Of a DNA stretch of 21,786 nt, positions 1 to 6,436 are shown in pieces. The translations under genes and the position numbers were made by a program. The DNA is from Bacillota bacterium (lineage in GTDB: Bacteria > Bacillota > Sulfobacillia > Symbiobacteriales > ZC4RG38), in contig QGUP01000003.1 in the NCBI GenBank assembly GCA_003242505.1, forward strand, positions 1 to 21,786, in the 5' to 3' direction. Position 1 is the stretch's first letter; every line of letters starts with the position of its first letter. The notes under the pieces were generated by a model that saw only the letters and a program-made list of their open reading frames with translations, made no database searches and was not told the DNA's origin.

Positions 1-1
1 C

Positions 2-601
2 GTGTTCCGGCCTTGGCCGGTTCCTGGCCGGTCCCTGCGGGCTCGGGGTGCCCTCCCCCCCCCCGGGGTTATCGCGCCCCCCAGCCCCCTGGCCAGCATC
101 GCCTTCGGAGAGCTGTCCGGGGGGCTCTCGCCCCGGGTGGAGCGGCTAGGGGAGGTCTTTCAGGCCGCGGGCGGGGCGGAGGTGGAGGCGAGCCCCGGCA
201 TCCGCCGGGTGCTGTGGGAGAAACTGATCTTCCTCGCCACCCTGAGCGCTCTCACCACCGCCACGGGCCTGCCCATCGGCCCGGTGCGGGAGCACCCGCC
301 GACCCGGGAACTTCTGGCCCGGATGCTCGGGGAGGTGACCGCGGTCGCCCGGGCGGAGGGGATCGCCCTGCCCGACGACCACCCGGACCGGGTCCTGCAG
401 TTCATCCTGGGGCTCCCCGGGAACATGAAGTCCTCCATGCAGCGGGACCGGGAGCGGGGCCGCCGGCTGGAGGTGGAGGCGATCCAGGGTGCGGTGGTCC
501 GCCGGGCCCGGCGGCACGGGGTGCCGGTCCCGGTCACCGAGACCCTCTACGGCATTCTCAGCCTCTGGCGGGACGGCAGCCCCCCGGCTCCGGCCCGGTG
601 A
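2..601 (+). CDS. panE: 2-dehydropantoate 2-reductase, C-terminal part (5' end missing)
   Basis: This is the C-terminal (ApbA_C) half of ketopantoate reductase, the cytoplasmic NADPH-dependent enzyme that makes pantoate for pantothenate and CoA. From about residue 31 the frame follows the family: the IAFGEL strand, then LWEKLIFLA with the catalytic-type Lys (K74 of this frame), the ALTTATGLPIG segment, and near the end SSMQRD followed by GRRLEVEAIQGAVVRRA. The Rossmann NADPH-binding half lies outside the window, so the GTG at position 2 is not a credible start. The first ~30 residues are Pro/Arg-rich and do not fit the family; that stretch contains a run of ten C (55-64) and probably carries sequencing errors. 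The stop is followed by only ~50 bases before the next gene, so both may share a transcript. The family call is secure; exact substrate specificity within the KPR family is less so. Confidence 0.85.
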   Translation: MFRPWPVPGRSLRARGALPPPGVIAPPSPLASIAFGELSGGLSPRVERLGEVFQAAGGAEVEASPGIRRVLWEKLIFLATLSALTTATGLPIGPVREHPPTRELLARMLGEVTAVARAEGIALPDDHPDRVLQFILGLPGNMKSSMQRDRERGRRLEVEAIQGAVVRRARRHGVPVPVTETLYGILSLWRDGSPPAPAR

Positions 602-652
602 CCCCGGCTCCGGCGACCCAGCAAAATCCCACGGAGAGGAGCAGGCTGGACC

Positions 653-1438
653 TTGTCGTCTGCAACCCCGGCGATGGACCCCCGGGAAGCGGCCCGCAAG
701 GCTGCCGACCCCCGGGTGGCCGCCATCCTGGAGATCCTCGCCGAGACCTATCCCGACGCCCGGTGCGCGCTGGAGCACGAGAACCCGTTCCAGCTGCTGA
801 TCGCGACGATCCTGTCCGCCCAGTGCACCGACAAGCGGGTGAACATCATCACCCGGCGGCTCTTCCCCCGGCTGCCCCGGCCGGAGGATTACCTGGCCAT
901 CTCCCAGGAGGAGCTGGAGGAACTGATCCGGGACTGCGGGCTCTACCGGGAGAAGGCCCGGAACATCCGGGCCACCTGCCGGATCCTGGTGGAGCGGTAT
1001 GGCGGCGAGGTGCCCCGGACCCTGGAGGAGCTGATCCAGCTGCCCGGCGTCGGGCGGAAGACCGCCAACGTGGTGCTGTCCAACGCCTTCGGGGTGCCGG
1101 CCATCGCGGTGGACACCCACGTCCTCCGGGTCTCCAACCGGCTGGGGCTGGCCAGTTCCCCGGATCCCTTGAAGACAGAACGGCAGCTGATGGAGGCCAT
1201 CCCCCGGGAGCTGTGGAGCCAGGCCCACCACTGGCTCATTCACCACGGCCGGAACATCTGCCATGCCCGGAACCCCGCCTGCCCCATCTGCCCGCTGCTG
1301 CGCCACTGCCCCGAGGGCCAGCGCCGGCTGGGGCCCGGGGCCGGGGCGGAGACCGGCGCGCCGGCCGGGGGGCCTGCCGCCGGCGGCGCGGATGCCGAGA
1401 GGAGGGTCGTCGATGCCCCGGGTGCAGCGGGCCGGTGA
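653..1438 (+). CDS. nth: endonuclease III (DNA glycosylase/AP lyase)
   Basis: Base-excision repair enzyme that removes oxidised pyrimidines and nicks abasic sites. The helix-hairpin-helix reads LPGVGRKTANVV with the catalytic Lys at K136. The catalytic Asp is D154 in AVDTHVLRVSNRLGL. The [4Fe-4S] loop has Cys203, 210, 213 and 219 in the exact C-x6-C-x2-C-x5-C spacing. The TTG start is chosen because GGAGAGGAG lies about 11 bases upstream; an in-frame ATG at 674 has no clear SD and would remove seven residues outside the fold. After the iron-sulfur loop there is a ~40-residue Gly/Ala/Pro-rich tail not typical of the family. The last 26 bases overlap the start of yaaR, so the two are probably translationally coupled. 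Confidence 0.95.
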   Translation: MSSATPAMDPREAARKAADPRVAAILEILAETYPDARCALEHENPFQLLIATILSAQCTDKRVNIITRRLFPRLPRPEDYLAISQEELEELIRDCGLYREKARNIRATCRILVERYGGEVPRTLEELIQLPGVGRKTANVVLSNAFGVPAIAVDTHVLRVSNRLGLASSPDPLKTERQLMEAIPRELWSQAHHWLIHHGRNICHARNPACPICPLLRHCPEGQRRLGPGAGAETGAPAGGPAAGGADAERRVVDAPGAAGR

Positions 1439-1868
1439 AGGCGGCCGCTCCAGCCTGACCCCGGAGGTGGGCCGGGCTCCGGCCCGGCCGGCCGGGGCGG
1501 CGGACTTTCACGCCCAGTTCCAGTCCGCGCGGCTCACCCAGGCCCGACACCGGCTGGACGAACTCCTCAGCCGGATCGACGCCCTGGGGGCGGAACTGGC
1601 GGAGCGGATGACCCTGGGCAGCCTCCGGGCTTACCGGGAGGCGGTGCGGGAGTTCCTCCGGACGGTGCAGGAGGCCGCGGTCCAGGTGGAGACCGAGATG
1701 GAGTGGGACTACCGGAGCTGGGAGCACCGGACCCTGACCATCGTCCGGAAGGTGAACCAGGAGCTGGAGGCCCTGGCCCAGGACCTGATGGACCGGGAGC
1801 AAGGCCGGCTGCGGCTCCTGGAGCGGCTGGGGGAGATCAAGGGGCTGCTGCTGGACTTGCTGTTCTAG
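1413..1868 (+). CDS. yaaR: YaaR family protein (DUF327)
   Basis: A 151-residue, mostly helical cytoplasmic protein of the YaaR/DUF327 family, which is largely confined to Bacillota and has no settled biochemical function. The match is by pattern: the long helical stretch with LSRIDALGAEL, then SLRAYREAVREFLRTV, the motif IVRKVNQELEALAQDL, and the family-ending GEIKGLLLDLLF. The first ~30 residues are Gly/Ala/Pro-rich and unlikely to be folded. ATG 1413 is preceded by GGAGGG with about seven bases spacing and overlaps the nth reading frame. In Bacillus subtilis yaaR lies near holB; here it sits between DNA repair and amino-acid genes, so context says little about its role. It is followed by a GC-rich hairpin. 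Confidence 0.85.
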   Translation: MPRVQRAGEGGRSSLTPEVGRAPARPAGAADFHAQFQSARLTQARHRLDELLSRIDALGAELAERMTLGSLRAYREAVREFLRTVQEAAVQVETEMEWDYRSWEHRTLTIVRKVNQELEALAQDLMDREQGRLRLLERLGEIKGLLLDLLF

Positions 1869-1869
1869 C

Positions 1870-1897
1870 CGGGGGGACCGGGGAGCCGGTCCCCCCG
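1870..1897 (+). terminator. GC-rich stem-loop after yaaR
   Basis: A 12-bp perfect stem (1870-1881 with 1886-1897) closed by a GGAG loop begins one base after the yaaR stop. No T tract follows, so it may be an imperfect terminator or an mRNA 3'-end stabiliser rather than a strong intrinsic terminator. Confidence 0.45.
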
Positions 1898-1950
1898 CTG
1901 CGGTTGGGGCAGGGCGGCGCGTGTGGCGCGGGGCGGGACCAGAGTTCCCG

Positions 1951-1979
1951 TTGCCGGATCGGGGCAGCCGTGCTACGCT
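1951..1979 (+). promoter_or_regulatory. possible sigma-A promoter for dat
   Basis: TTGCCG (1951-1956) and TACGCT (1974-1979) are separated by 17 bases and lie ~40 bases upstream of the dat start, downstream of the yaaR hairpin. The -10 match is only three of six bases, so this is tentative. Confidence 0.3.
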
Positions 1980-2016
1980 ATGGAAACAACCGGAACCGTA
2001 GGGAGGCGGCGGCCAG

Positions 2017-2862
2017 GTGTCTGAGGTGGTCTACCTCTCCGGTCGATTCCTTCCTTACGGGCAGGCCGCGGTGCCCGTGGAGGACCGGGGATTTCTTTTC
2101 GGCGACGGCATCTACGAGGTGTTCCGGGTCTACCGGGGCCGGCCCTTCCGCTTCCAGGATCACCTGGAGCGGCTCACCCGGAGCGCCCGGGAGATCCGGC
2201 TGGACCTGCCGGACCTGGACTGGGCGGCCATCACCGGGGAGCTGTTGGAGCGGAACGGCCTCAAGGGGGGTGACGCGACGGTCTACCTCCAGGTGACCCG
2301 GGGTGCGGCGGCGCCCCGGACCCACTGGTTTCCGCCCCCGGGGACCCCGGCCACGGTGCTGATGCTGGCCCGGCCGGCCCGGCCCGTGGACCCGGAACTG
2401 GTGGAGAGCGGCGCGACGGCCATCACCCACCCCGACGAGCGCTGGGGCCGGTGCGACATCAAGAGCATAAACCTCCTGCCCAACGTCCTGGCCAAGCAGC
2501 GGGCGGTGGAAGCCGGCGCCCACGAGGCCCTCTTTGTCCGGGACGGGGTGGTCCTGGAGGGAGCGAGTTCGAATCTCTTCGCCGTCCTGGACGGCCGGCT
2601 GGTCACCTACCCCCGGGGCCCCCGAATCCTGGCCGGGGTGACCCGGGGCGTGGTGCTGGAGCTTGCCCGGGAACTGGGCATCCCGGTGGTCGAGGGGCCG
2701 ATCCTGGTCTCCGACCTGGACCGGGCCACGGAGCTTTTCATCACCTCCACCACCGCGGAGATCCTGCCGGTAGTCCGGGTTGACGGCCGTCCCATCGGCG
2801 ACGGTCGCCCCGGCCCGGTGACCCGGGCGCTGTACACCGCCTTTCGGCAGCAGATTTCGTAA
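2017..2862 (+). CDS. dat: D-amino-acid (D-alanine) aminotransferase
   Basis: PLP-dependent fold-type IV transaminase interconverting D-alanine and D-glutamate with their 2-oxo acids, which supplies D-amino acids for peptidoglycan. At 281 residues it is the usual size. It matches the Bacillus-type enzyme: EDRGFLFGDGIYEVFRVY near residues 23-40, then CDIKSINLLPNVLAKQ with the PLP-binding Lys at K149, VLEGASSNLF with Glu181 near the cofactor ring, and ELFITSTTAEILPVV followed by IGDGRPGPVTR at the C-terminus. The EDRG...FGDG and ITSTTAEI signatures favour D-alanine aminotransferase over the related IlvE and PabC. The GTG start is preceded by GGGAGG about ten bases away. The last codons and stop lie in a 20-base sequence that is imperfectly repeated just downstream. 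Confidence 0.92.
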   Translation: MSEVVYLSGRFLPYGQAAVPVEDRGFLFGDGIYEVFRVYRGRPFRFQDHLERLTRSAREIRLDLPDLDWAAITGELLERNGLKGGDATVYLQVTRGAAAPRTHWFPPPGTPATVLMLARPARPVDPELVESGATAITHPDERWGRCDIKSINLLPNVLAKQRAVEAGAHEALFVRDGVVLEGASSNLFAVLDGRLVTYPRGPRILAGVTRGVVLELARELGIPVVEGPILVSDLDRATELFITSTTAEILPVVRVDGRPIGDGRPGPVTRALYTAFRQQIS

Positions 2863-2887
2863 GCCTCCGGCAGCCAGTTTCGTAAGC
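2845..2887 (+). repeat. imperfect direct repeat spanning the dat stop codon
   Basis: Two 20-base copies, 2845-2864 and 2868-2887, share CGGCAGC and TTTCGTAAGC and differ at three adjacent positions in the middle. The first copy contains the dat stop codon; the second lies wholly in the untranslated tail. This looks like a small tandem duplication. Confidence 0.7.
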
Positions 2888-2922
2888 ATACGACACAATC
2901 CGCAACAGCCCGTCCCCTGGGA

Positions 2923-2950
2923 GCAGCCGGCGCCAGCCGGCTGCCTTTTT
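2923..2950 (+). terminator. intrinsic terminator after dat
   Basis: GCAGCCGGC (2923-2931), loop GCCA, then the exact complement GCCGGCTGC (2936-2944) followed by CTTTTTCTGT. This is a textbook Rho-independent terminator and marks the end of the upstream transcription unit. Confidence 0.9.
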
Positions 2951-2957
2951 CTGTCGA

Positions 2958-3013
2958 TCACCGCCGCCCTTGGGGAGGGGCCGCTGCCCCTCCCGGAGTC
3001 ACCGCCGCCCTTG
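2958..3013 (+). repeat. palindrome flanked by 15-bp direct repeats
   Basis: TCACCGCCGCCCTTG occurs identically at 2958-2972 and 2999-3013. Between the copies is a hairpin: GGGAGGGGC (2973-2981), loop CGCT, GCCCCTCCC (2986-2994). A partial third copy, GTCACCGCC, follows at about 3019. The rest of the 2863-3176 gap holds the dat terminator, these repeats and an AT-richer stretch (about 3090-3160) leading to the next gene; no gene was seen in it. Confidence 0.6.
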
Positions 3014-3131
3014 CCGCCGTCACCGCCAGCGCGTCAGCCCCCCGCAGGTGCGCCCCGGAGGTTCGCTGGCAGCGAAAGAAGGCGAAAAGGGGCATAAACA
3101 AAAAACGACACTCTAGTCAAAATCCGGCAAG

Positions 3132-3137
3132 TATGAT
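3132..3137 (+). promoter_or_regulatory. possible -10 box for the XRE regulator gene
   Basis: TATGAT lies in an AT-richer patch 40 bases upstream of the regulator start and downstream of the dat terminator. No convincing -35 hexamer at 16-18 bases was found, so only the -10 element is proposed. Confidence 0.3.
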
Positions 3138-3176
3138 AGGTTAGATCCAGGGAATGGAAACGGGAGGTGCCCGCGG

Positions 3177-3866
3177 ATGACTGCCAACAGCAACCTCCTG
3201 GGGGAGCGGCTGGCCTGGGCCCGGAACCAGCAGGGGATGATCCTGCAGCAGGTGAGCGAGCGGAGCGGCCTGGCCGTGGGGTACATCAGCCAGTTGGAGA
3301 AGGGCGCCAAGAAGAACCCGACCATTTCGGCCCTGGAGCGCCTGGCCAGGGCCCTCAACGTCAGCGTCGCCTTCCTGCTCGGGGAGGTGGCCGGCCCGAC
3401 GGCCAGCAACGACGCCCCGCTCCTGGCCGGCCGGGATGCCCTGGCCATCGGCCAGCGCTTTGCCCGGTACCTGGACAGCCTCAGCCGGGCGGAGCGGGAG
3501 CGGATCATGTACGCCACCACCATCGAGCAGCGCTTTGGCCTGGTGGTGGACTTCCTCTGCCGGGAGTTCCCGGACATCTACACCCGGGCGGTGGTGGCTT
3601 ACCAGCTCGGCATGTCGGTGCGGGCCCTGAACGACGTCCTGGAGCGGCAGGTCGAGGTGGGCTTCGTCTACCTCAGCCGGCTCTCCACCGCCACCGGCAT
3701 CCCCATCGAGTTCTTCAGCCAGGGAGACCTGCGGCGTTCCCGGTCGGTGGCCAACCTCTCGTCCAGCCAAATCCTTCATTATATCACTGTCGTTGCCCTG
3801 GCGGCCGAAATGCAGGTGGATCCCGAGGTCCTCTGCGGCATGATCCGGGAGCGGTTCGGCCGGTAG
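3177..3866 (+). CDS. XRE (Cro/C1) family transcriptional regulator
   Basis: A 229-residue DNA-binding protein. The N-terminal helix-turn-helix covers about residues 8-70, with the recognition region SGLAVGYISQLEKG and the closing helix ERLARALNVSVAFLLGE typical of the XRE fold. Residues ~85-229 form a helical C-terminal domain without a recognised ligand-binding or peptidase motif; it is too long for a bare Cro-like repressor and may sense a signal or mediate oligomerisation. ATG 3177 is preceded by GGGAGGTG at about eight bases. It lies alone after a terminator and is followed, in the same direction, by a promoter and an unknown gene and then by the nuo locus. Control of either neighbour is an inference from position only. 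Confidence 0.85.
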   Translation: MTANSNLLGERLAWARNQQGMILQQVSERSGLAVGYISQLEKGAKKNPTISALERLARALNVSVAFLLGEVAGPTASNDAPLLAGRDALAIGQRFARYLDSLSRAERERIMYATTIEQRFGLVVDFLCREFPDIYTRAVVAYQLGMSVRALNDVLERQVEVGFVYLSRLSTATGIPIEFFSQGDLRRSRSVANLSSSQILHYITVVALAAEMQVDPEVLCGMIRERFGR

Positions 3867-4001
3867 GACGGCCTCGGGCCGGCAGGCCCGGCGGCGGCCG
3901 GATTACCCTTGGCGGACACAGGGGCCGGACCTCGAGGCCGGGCCCGGCGGTTTTGCCCACGGTGAAAAAGAGGGGCCCGGGCTCCCACCTCCGGCGCCAG
4001 G

Positions 4002-4010
4002 TGGTACAAT
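4002..4010 (+). promoter_or_regulatory. extended -10 promoter for the 4049 gene
   Basis: TGGTACAAT gives an extended -10 (TG, one base, then TACAAT at 4005-4010). The predicted start of transcription near 4017 would leave a ~32-base leader with the SD. No good -35 box is visible, which an extended -10 promoter can tolerate. Confidence 0.55.
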
Positions 4011-4048
4011 GTCTGGAAACAAATGGCGCGGCACAGGGGGGAGAGGCA

Positions 4049-5095
4049 GTGCGCCGGTTCTGGGAAGAGGGGACGAGCAGCCGCTGGGTGGCGGGTCCCG
4101 GCTACGGCCGGTCCCTCTTTGTCACCGCCCGCCCGGAAAGCGCCCAGCCCTACTGCAACTTCGTGGTCCTGGTCCCCCGGCAGCTCCCCGCCGGGTGCCG
4201 GCTGGGACCCTTTTCGGTCCGGACCGAGGGGGAGCGGTGGTCCACCGTCCACTTCCGGATCTGCGGCGAGAACCGCCGGCTCCGGGTGAAGGAGTTCTTC
4301 TACGACTGGTGGACCCTGACGGAGACGGACACCAACCTGATGGAGTCGGACCGGCCCTTCCAGGTGGGCGGGGGCGTGGGCTGGCACGGCACGGACTACA
4401 AGGGGTTCCAGGCCGCGGCCTACCACCGGTACCGGACCCAGGTGGAACTGTGCGTCGAGGAGGGGCGCTTCGACCCGGAGGAGATCGAGGCCCTCTGCGG
4501 AAGCCTGGAGCCCGTGAGCCCCGGAGCGGCAGAGGTCCTGCTGCGGGTTCCCTTCGCGCGGCTGAGCTACTCGGTCCGCCGGGGGCGGGGCCCCTGGGGG
4601 ATGGACCGGATCGCGGGCTGCGCCTGGGTGCCCGACCTGTGGCAGGCCGCGGCCATGGCCGCCATGCCGGTGCTGGTCCCGGCCCGAATCCCGCCGGGGC
4701 TGGTGGTGGACTCCGCCGGGTACCGGCGTTCCCGGCGAGGGGCCGGGGGCGAGTTCCAGCTTCTCCTGCGGAGCGAGGGAGGCGCGGCGGACACCATCCA
4801 CCTCCGGGGGACCCAGCCCGGAGCCCCGGGCGGGGTTGCGGTGCCGCCCAGCCGGGACCTCCGCCGCCGGTACCTGTGGACCAGCCTCGACCTGCGCGGC
4901 GAAGCCTTCTACTTCGGGACCCTCGTCGGCCGCTCTCCGGCGGGCTTCATCCCCTTCCCGGGGGTGGGCTGGGCCGCGGTCTGGTCCGAAGTGGGGGTAA
5001 ACTGGGAGTGCCACGCCCGGTCCGGGGGCTGCCTCACCGCGGAGGAGTTCCAGTCCTTCCTCCTCAACCTGCGTGCCGAGGTCCGGTCCGCCTGA
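4049..5095 (+). CDS. unrecognised 348-residue protein with two similar halves
   Basis: I do not recognise this gene. GTG 4049 is chosen because a GGGGGAGAGG purine tract lies just upstream and an extended -10 promoter sits ~40 bases away; the frame is open further upstream but that part looks non-coding. The protein has no signal peptide or membrane segment and is Trp/Tyr-rich. It seems to contain two copies of one domain. VVLVPRQLPAG at about residues 39-49 matches PVLVPARIPPG at about 207-217. GVGW recurs at 109-112 and 305-308. Each copy then ends in a Cys-containing strand (C135, C321) followed by an acidic helix (DPEEIEALCGSL and TAEEFQSFLLNL). The C-terminal half loosely resembles the DUF4367-type pattern (P-x-x-P-x-G early, W-x-E-x-G near the end), a weak impression only. 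It lies between an XRE regulator and nuoB. No function is proposed. Confidence 0.75.
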   Translation: MRRFWEEGTSSRWVAGPGYGRSLFVTARPESAQPYCNFVVLVPRQLPAGCRLGPFSVRTEGERWSTVHFRICGENRRLRVKEFFYDWWTLTETDTNLMESDRPFQVGGGVGWHGTDYKGFQAAAYHRYRTQVELCVEEGRFDPEEIEALCGSLEPVSPGAAEVLLRVPFARLSYSVRRGRGPWGMDRIAGCAWVPDLWQAAAMAAMPVLVPARIPPGLVVDSAGYRRSRRGAGGEFQLLLRSEGGAADTIHLRGTQPGAPGGVAVPPSRDLRRRYLWTSLDLRGEAFYFGTLVGRSPAGFIPFPGVGWAAVWSEVGVNWECHARSGGCLTAEEFQSFLLNLRAEVRSA

Positions 5096-5123
5096 CCCTG
5101 CCCTGGCCGTCCGCCCCGCCTGT

Positions 5124-5156
5124 CCCGGCCGGGCTCCCCGGCCGGGGCCGGCTTTC
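5124..5156 (+). terminator. likely terminator after the 4049 gene
   Basis: CCCGGCCGGG at 5124-5133 and again at 5137-5146 can form a 10-bp stem (each arm is self-complementary) with a CTC loop. It is followed by GCCGGCTTTCCC, a short T-containing tail. It lies between the unknown gene and the nuoB promoter. Confidence 0.45.
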
Positions 5157-5168
5157 CCTGGGCGTCCG

Positions 5169-5197
5169 TTGACCTGCCGTTATCGCAGAAGTATAAT
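5169..5197 (+). promoter_or_regulatory. sigma-A promoter for nuoB
   Basis: TTGACC (5169-5174), a 17-base spacer and a perfect TATAAT (5192-5197), 56 bases upstream of the nuoB start. This is one of the two best promoter matches in the window. It resembles the promoter upstream of nuoA: both read CGTTGAC at the -35 and AGTATAAT at the -10. Confidence 0.85.
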
Positions 5198-5252
5198 CGA
5201 AGAGGCATATCCTCCGCCCAGCGCCCCGTATCTTGAGGGGAGGTGAGCCGGC

Positions 5253-5801
5253 GTGGCGGAACGGATGATCCACGAACTGGACTGGCTGAACGATCCCGTC
5301 GTCGAGTCCGACGTGGAAGTGAACCAGAACGTGATCGTGGGCAAGCTGCCGGCTGTGGTGCGCAAGCTCTTCCAGTGGGGCCAGGGGCAGTCGGTCTGGC
5401 CGATGCTCTTCGGCATCGCTTGCTGTGCGATCGAGATGATGGCGGCCGGCGGCTCCCGTTTCGATATCGCCCGGTTCGGTTCCGAGGCCATGCGGGCCAG
5501 CCCCCGCCAGGCGGACCTGATGATCGTCGCCGGTACGGTGAACGAGAAGATGGCGGTGGTGGTCCGGCGGCTCTACGACCAGATGGCGGAGCCGAAGTTT
5601 GTCATCGCCATGGGCGCCTGCGCCTCCAACGGCGGACCGTACTGGGACACCTACAACGTGGTGGACGGCGTGCACAAGGTCGTGCCCGTCGACGTCTACG
5701 TGCCCGGTTGCCCGCCCCGGCCGGAGGCGCTGCTGCAGGCTCTGATGGAGATTCAGGAGATGCTCAAGACGGGCAAGCGTGGCCTGGTGACCAAGGGTTA
5801 G
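5253..5801 (+). CDS. nuoB: NADH-quinone oxidoreductase subunit B
   Basis: Peripheral-arm subunit of complex I that carries cluster N2, the last [4Fe-4S] centre before quinone. All four N2 ligands are present: the tandem C57-C58 in GIACCAIEMM, C123 in MGACASNGG, and C153 in VPGCPPRPEA. The 182-residue length is normal. The GTG start has a strong GAGGGGAGGTGAG SD. Unusually, nuoB comes before nuoA and is separated from it by 231 bases containing a stem-loop and a second promoter, so it is likely a separate transcription unit or can be expressed independently of the rest. Complete ligands argue that it is functional. Confidence 0.97.
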   Translation: MAERMIHELDWLNDPVVESDVEVNQNVIVGKLPAVVRKLFQWGQGQSVWPMLFGIACCAIEMMAAGGSRFDIARFGSEAMRASPRQADLMIVAGTVNEKMAVVVRRLYDQMAEPKFVIAMGACASNGGPYWDTYNVVDGVHKVVPVDVYVPGCPPRPEALLQALMEIQEMLKTGKRGLVTKG

Positions 5802-5808
5802 GGACCGC

Positions 5809-5831
5809 AGGCAGGGCGATGGGCCCTGCCT
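5809..5831 (+). terminator. stem-loop after nuoB
   Basis: A 9-bp stem (AGGCAGGGC at 5809-5817 with GCCCTGCCT at 5823-5831) and a five-base loop lie seven bases after the nuoB stop. The following bases (CATCTATGTTTAC) are only moderately T-rich, so it could be a partial terminator or a processing or stability element between nuoB and nuoA. Confidence 0.5.
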
Positions 5832-5871
5832 CATCTATGTTTACATTGGAAATTACTGTTCTGGCGAAACG

Positions 5872-5901
5872 TTGACTCCGGTTTGAGCACTGGAGTATAA
5901 T
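5872..5901 (+). promoter_or_regulatory. sigma-A promoter for nuoA and downstream genes
   Basis: TTGACT (5872-5877), an 18-base spacer and a perfect TATAAT (5896-5901). It would start transcription near 5908 and give a ~125-base leader before nuoA. Its hexamers and their flanks closely match the nuoB promoter. Confidence 0.85.
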
Positions 5902-5911
5902 TGGAGCGGCG

Positions 5912-5992
5912 AGCCCGGAGCTTGTGAAAGGTGACGCGTGAGGCCTGGGAAGCGGCCTCCGTGCCAGTCCCCCGCATGGCTCCGGGTTCTTT
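5912..5992 (+). promoter_or_regulatory. possible attenuator-like structure in the nuoA leader
   Basis: AGCCCGGAGC (5912-5921) can pair with GCTCCGGGTT (5979-5988), a 10-bp helix with one G-U pair, and the right arm is followed directly by CTTTT. The 57 bases between the arms are GC-rich and could fold alternatively. No known riboswitch or T-box motif was recognised. Confidence 0.35.
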
Positions 5993-6032
5993 TGGGCAGG
6001 TAACCCGCGGGAGAAAGGAGACCGGCCGGCCG

Positions 6033-6395
6033 ATGCCCTACAGCTACGTGTACATCCCGATTTTTGCCCTCCTCGCGGTGGCCAACACCGCGATCATGAT
6101 CGGGATCCCCAAGTACCTGCTGGCCCCCCGGAACCCTTTCCACGGGGAGAAGCTGGAGACCTACGAGTGCGGCGAGCTGCCCTTCGATGACGCCCTGGTG
6201 AACTTTAACATCCGTTATTATGTTTTTGCCCTGACCTTTTTCGTGTTTGATATGGAGGCCATCTTCCTCTACCCGTGGTCGATTGTCTTCCAGGAACTCG
6301 GCCTCTTCGGACTGGCGGAGATGTTCCTCTTCCTGGCGGTGCTCGGCCTCGGCCTGCTGTACGCCTATAAGAAGAGGGTCCTGCACTGGGTGTAG
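6033..6395 (+). CDS. nuoA: NADH-quinone oxidoreductase subunit A
   Basis: Small membrane subunit of complex I at the junction with the quinone module. At 120 residues it has the usual three hydrophobic helices. It shows the family signatures NPFHGEKLETYECGELPFDD (a loop with the conserved ECG Cys) and FNIRYYVFALTFFVFDMEAI with its conserved Asp-x-Glu. ATG 6033 is chosen because the protein then begins just before the first helix; AAGGAG lies 12 bases upstream, slightly far. An in-frame GTG at 5931 would add 34 residues but has no properly spaced SD and lies in the structured leader. It is followed by a stem-loop and 108 bases before nuoC. Confidence 0.96.
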   Translation: MPYSYVYIPIFALLAVANTAIMIGIPKYLLAPRNPFHGEKLETYECGELPFDDALVNFNIRYYVFALTFFVFDMEAIFLYPWSIVFQELGLFGLAEMFLFLAVLGLGLLYAYKKRVLHWV

Positions 6396-6436
6396 GCGCG
6401 CCCCGGCCCCTGGCCAGGCAGGGCTGCGCGCTTTCT
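6396..6436 (+). terminator. stem-loop between nuoA and nuoC
   Basis: GCGCGC at 6396-6401 pairs with GCGCGC at 6426-6431, the CCC next to it can pair with GGG across a small bulge, and a CCTGGCCAGG palindrome lies inside. TTTCTGTT follows. It could act as a partial terminator or mRNA processing site; no new promoter was found before nuoC. Confidence 0.35.

Noticed and set aside
3167..4048. Upstream extension of the 4049 gene in the same frame through the XRE gene
   Set aside because: That part overlaps the XRE regulator in another frame, is low complexity, and a promoter and SD lie just before GTG 4049.
5931..6032. N-terminal extension of NuoA from GTG 5931
   Set aside because: The SD-like purines touch the codon with no spacing, and the family begins at the first membrane helix reached from ATG 6033.
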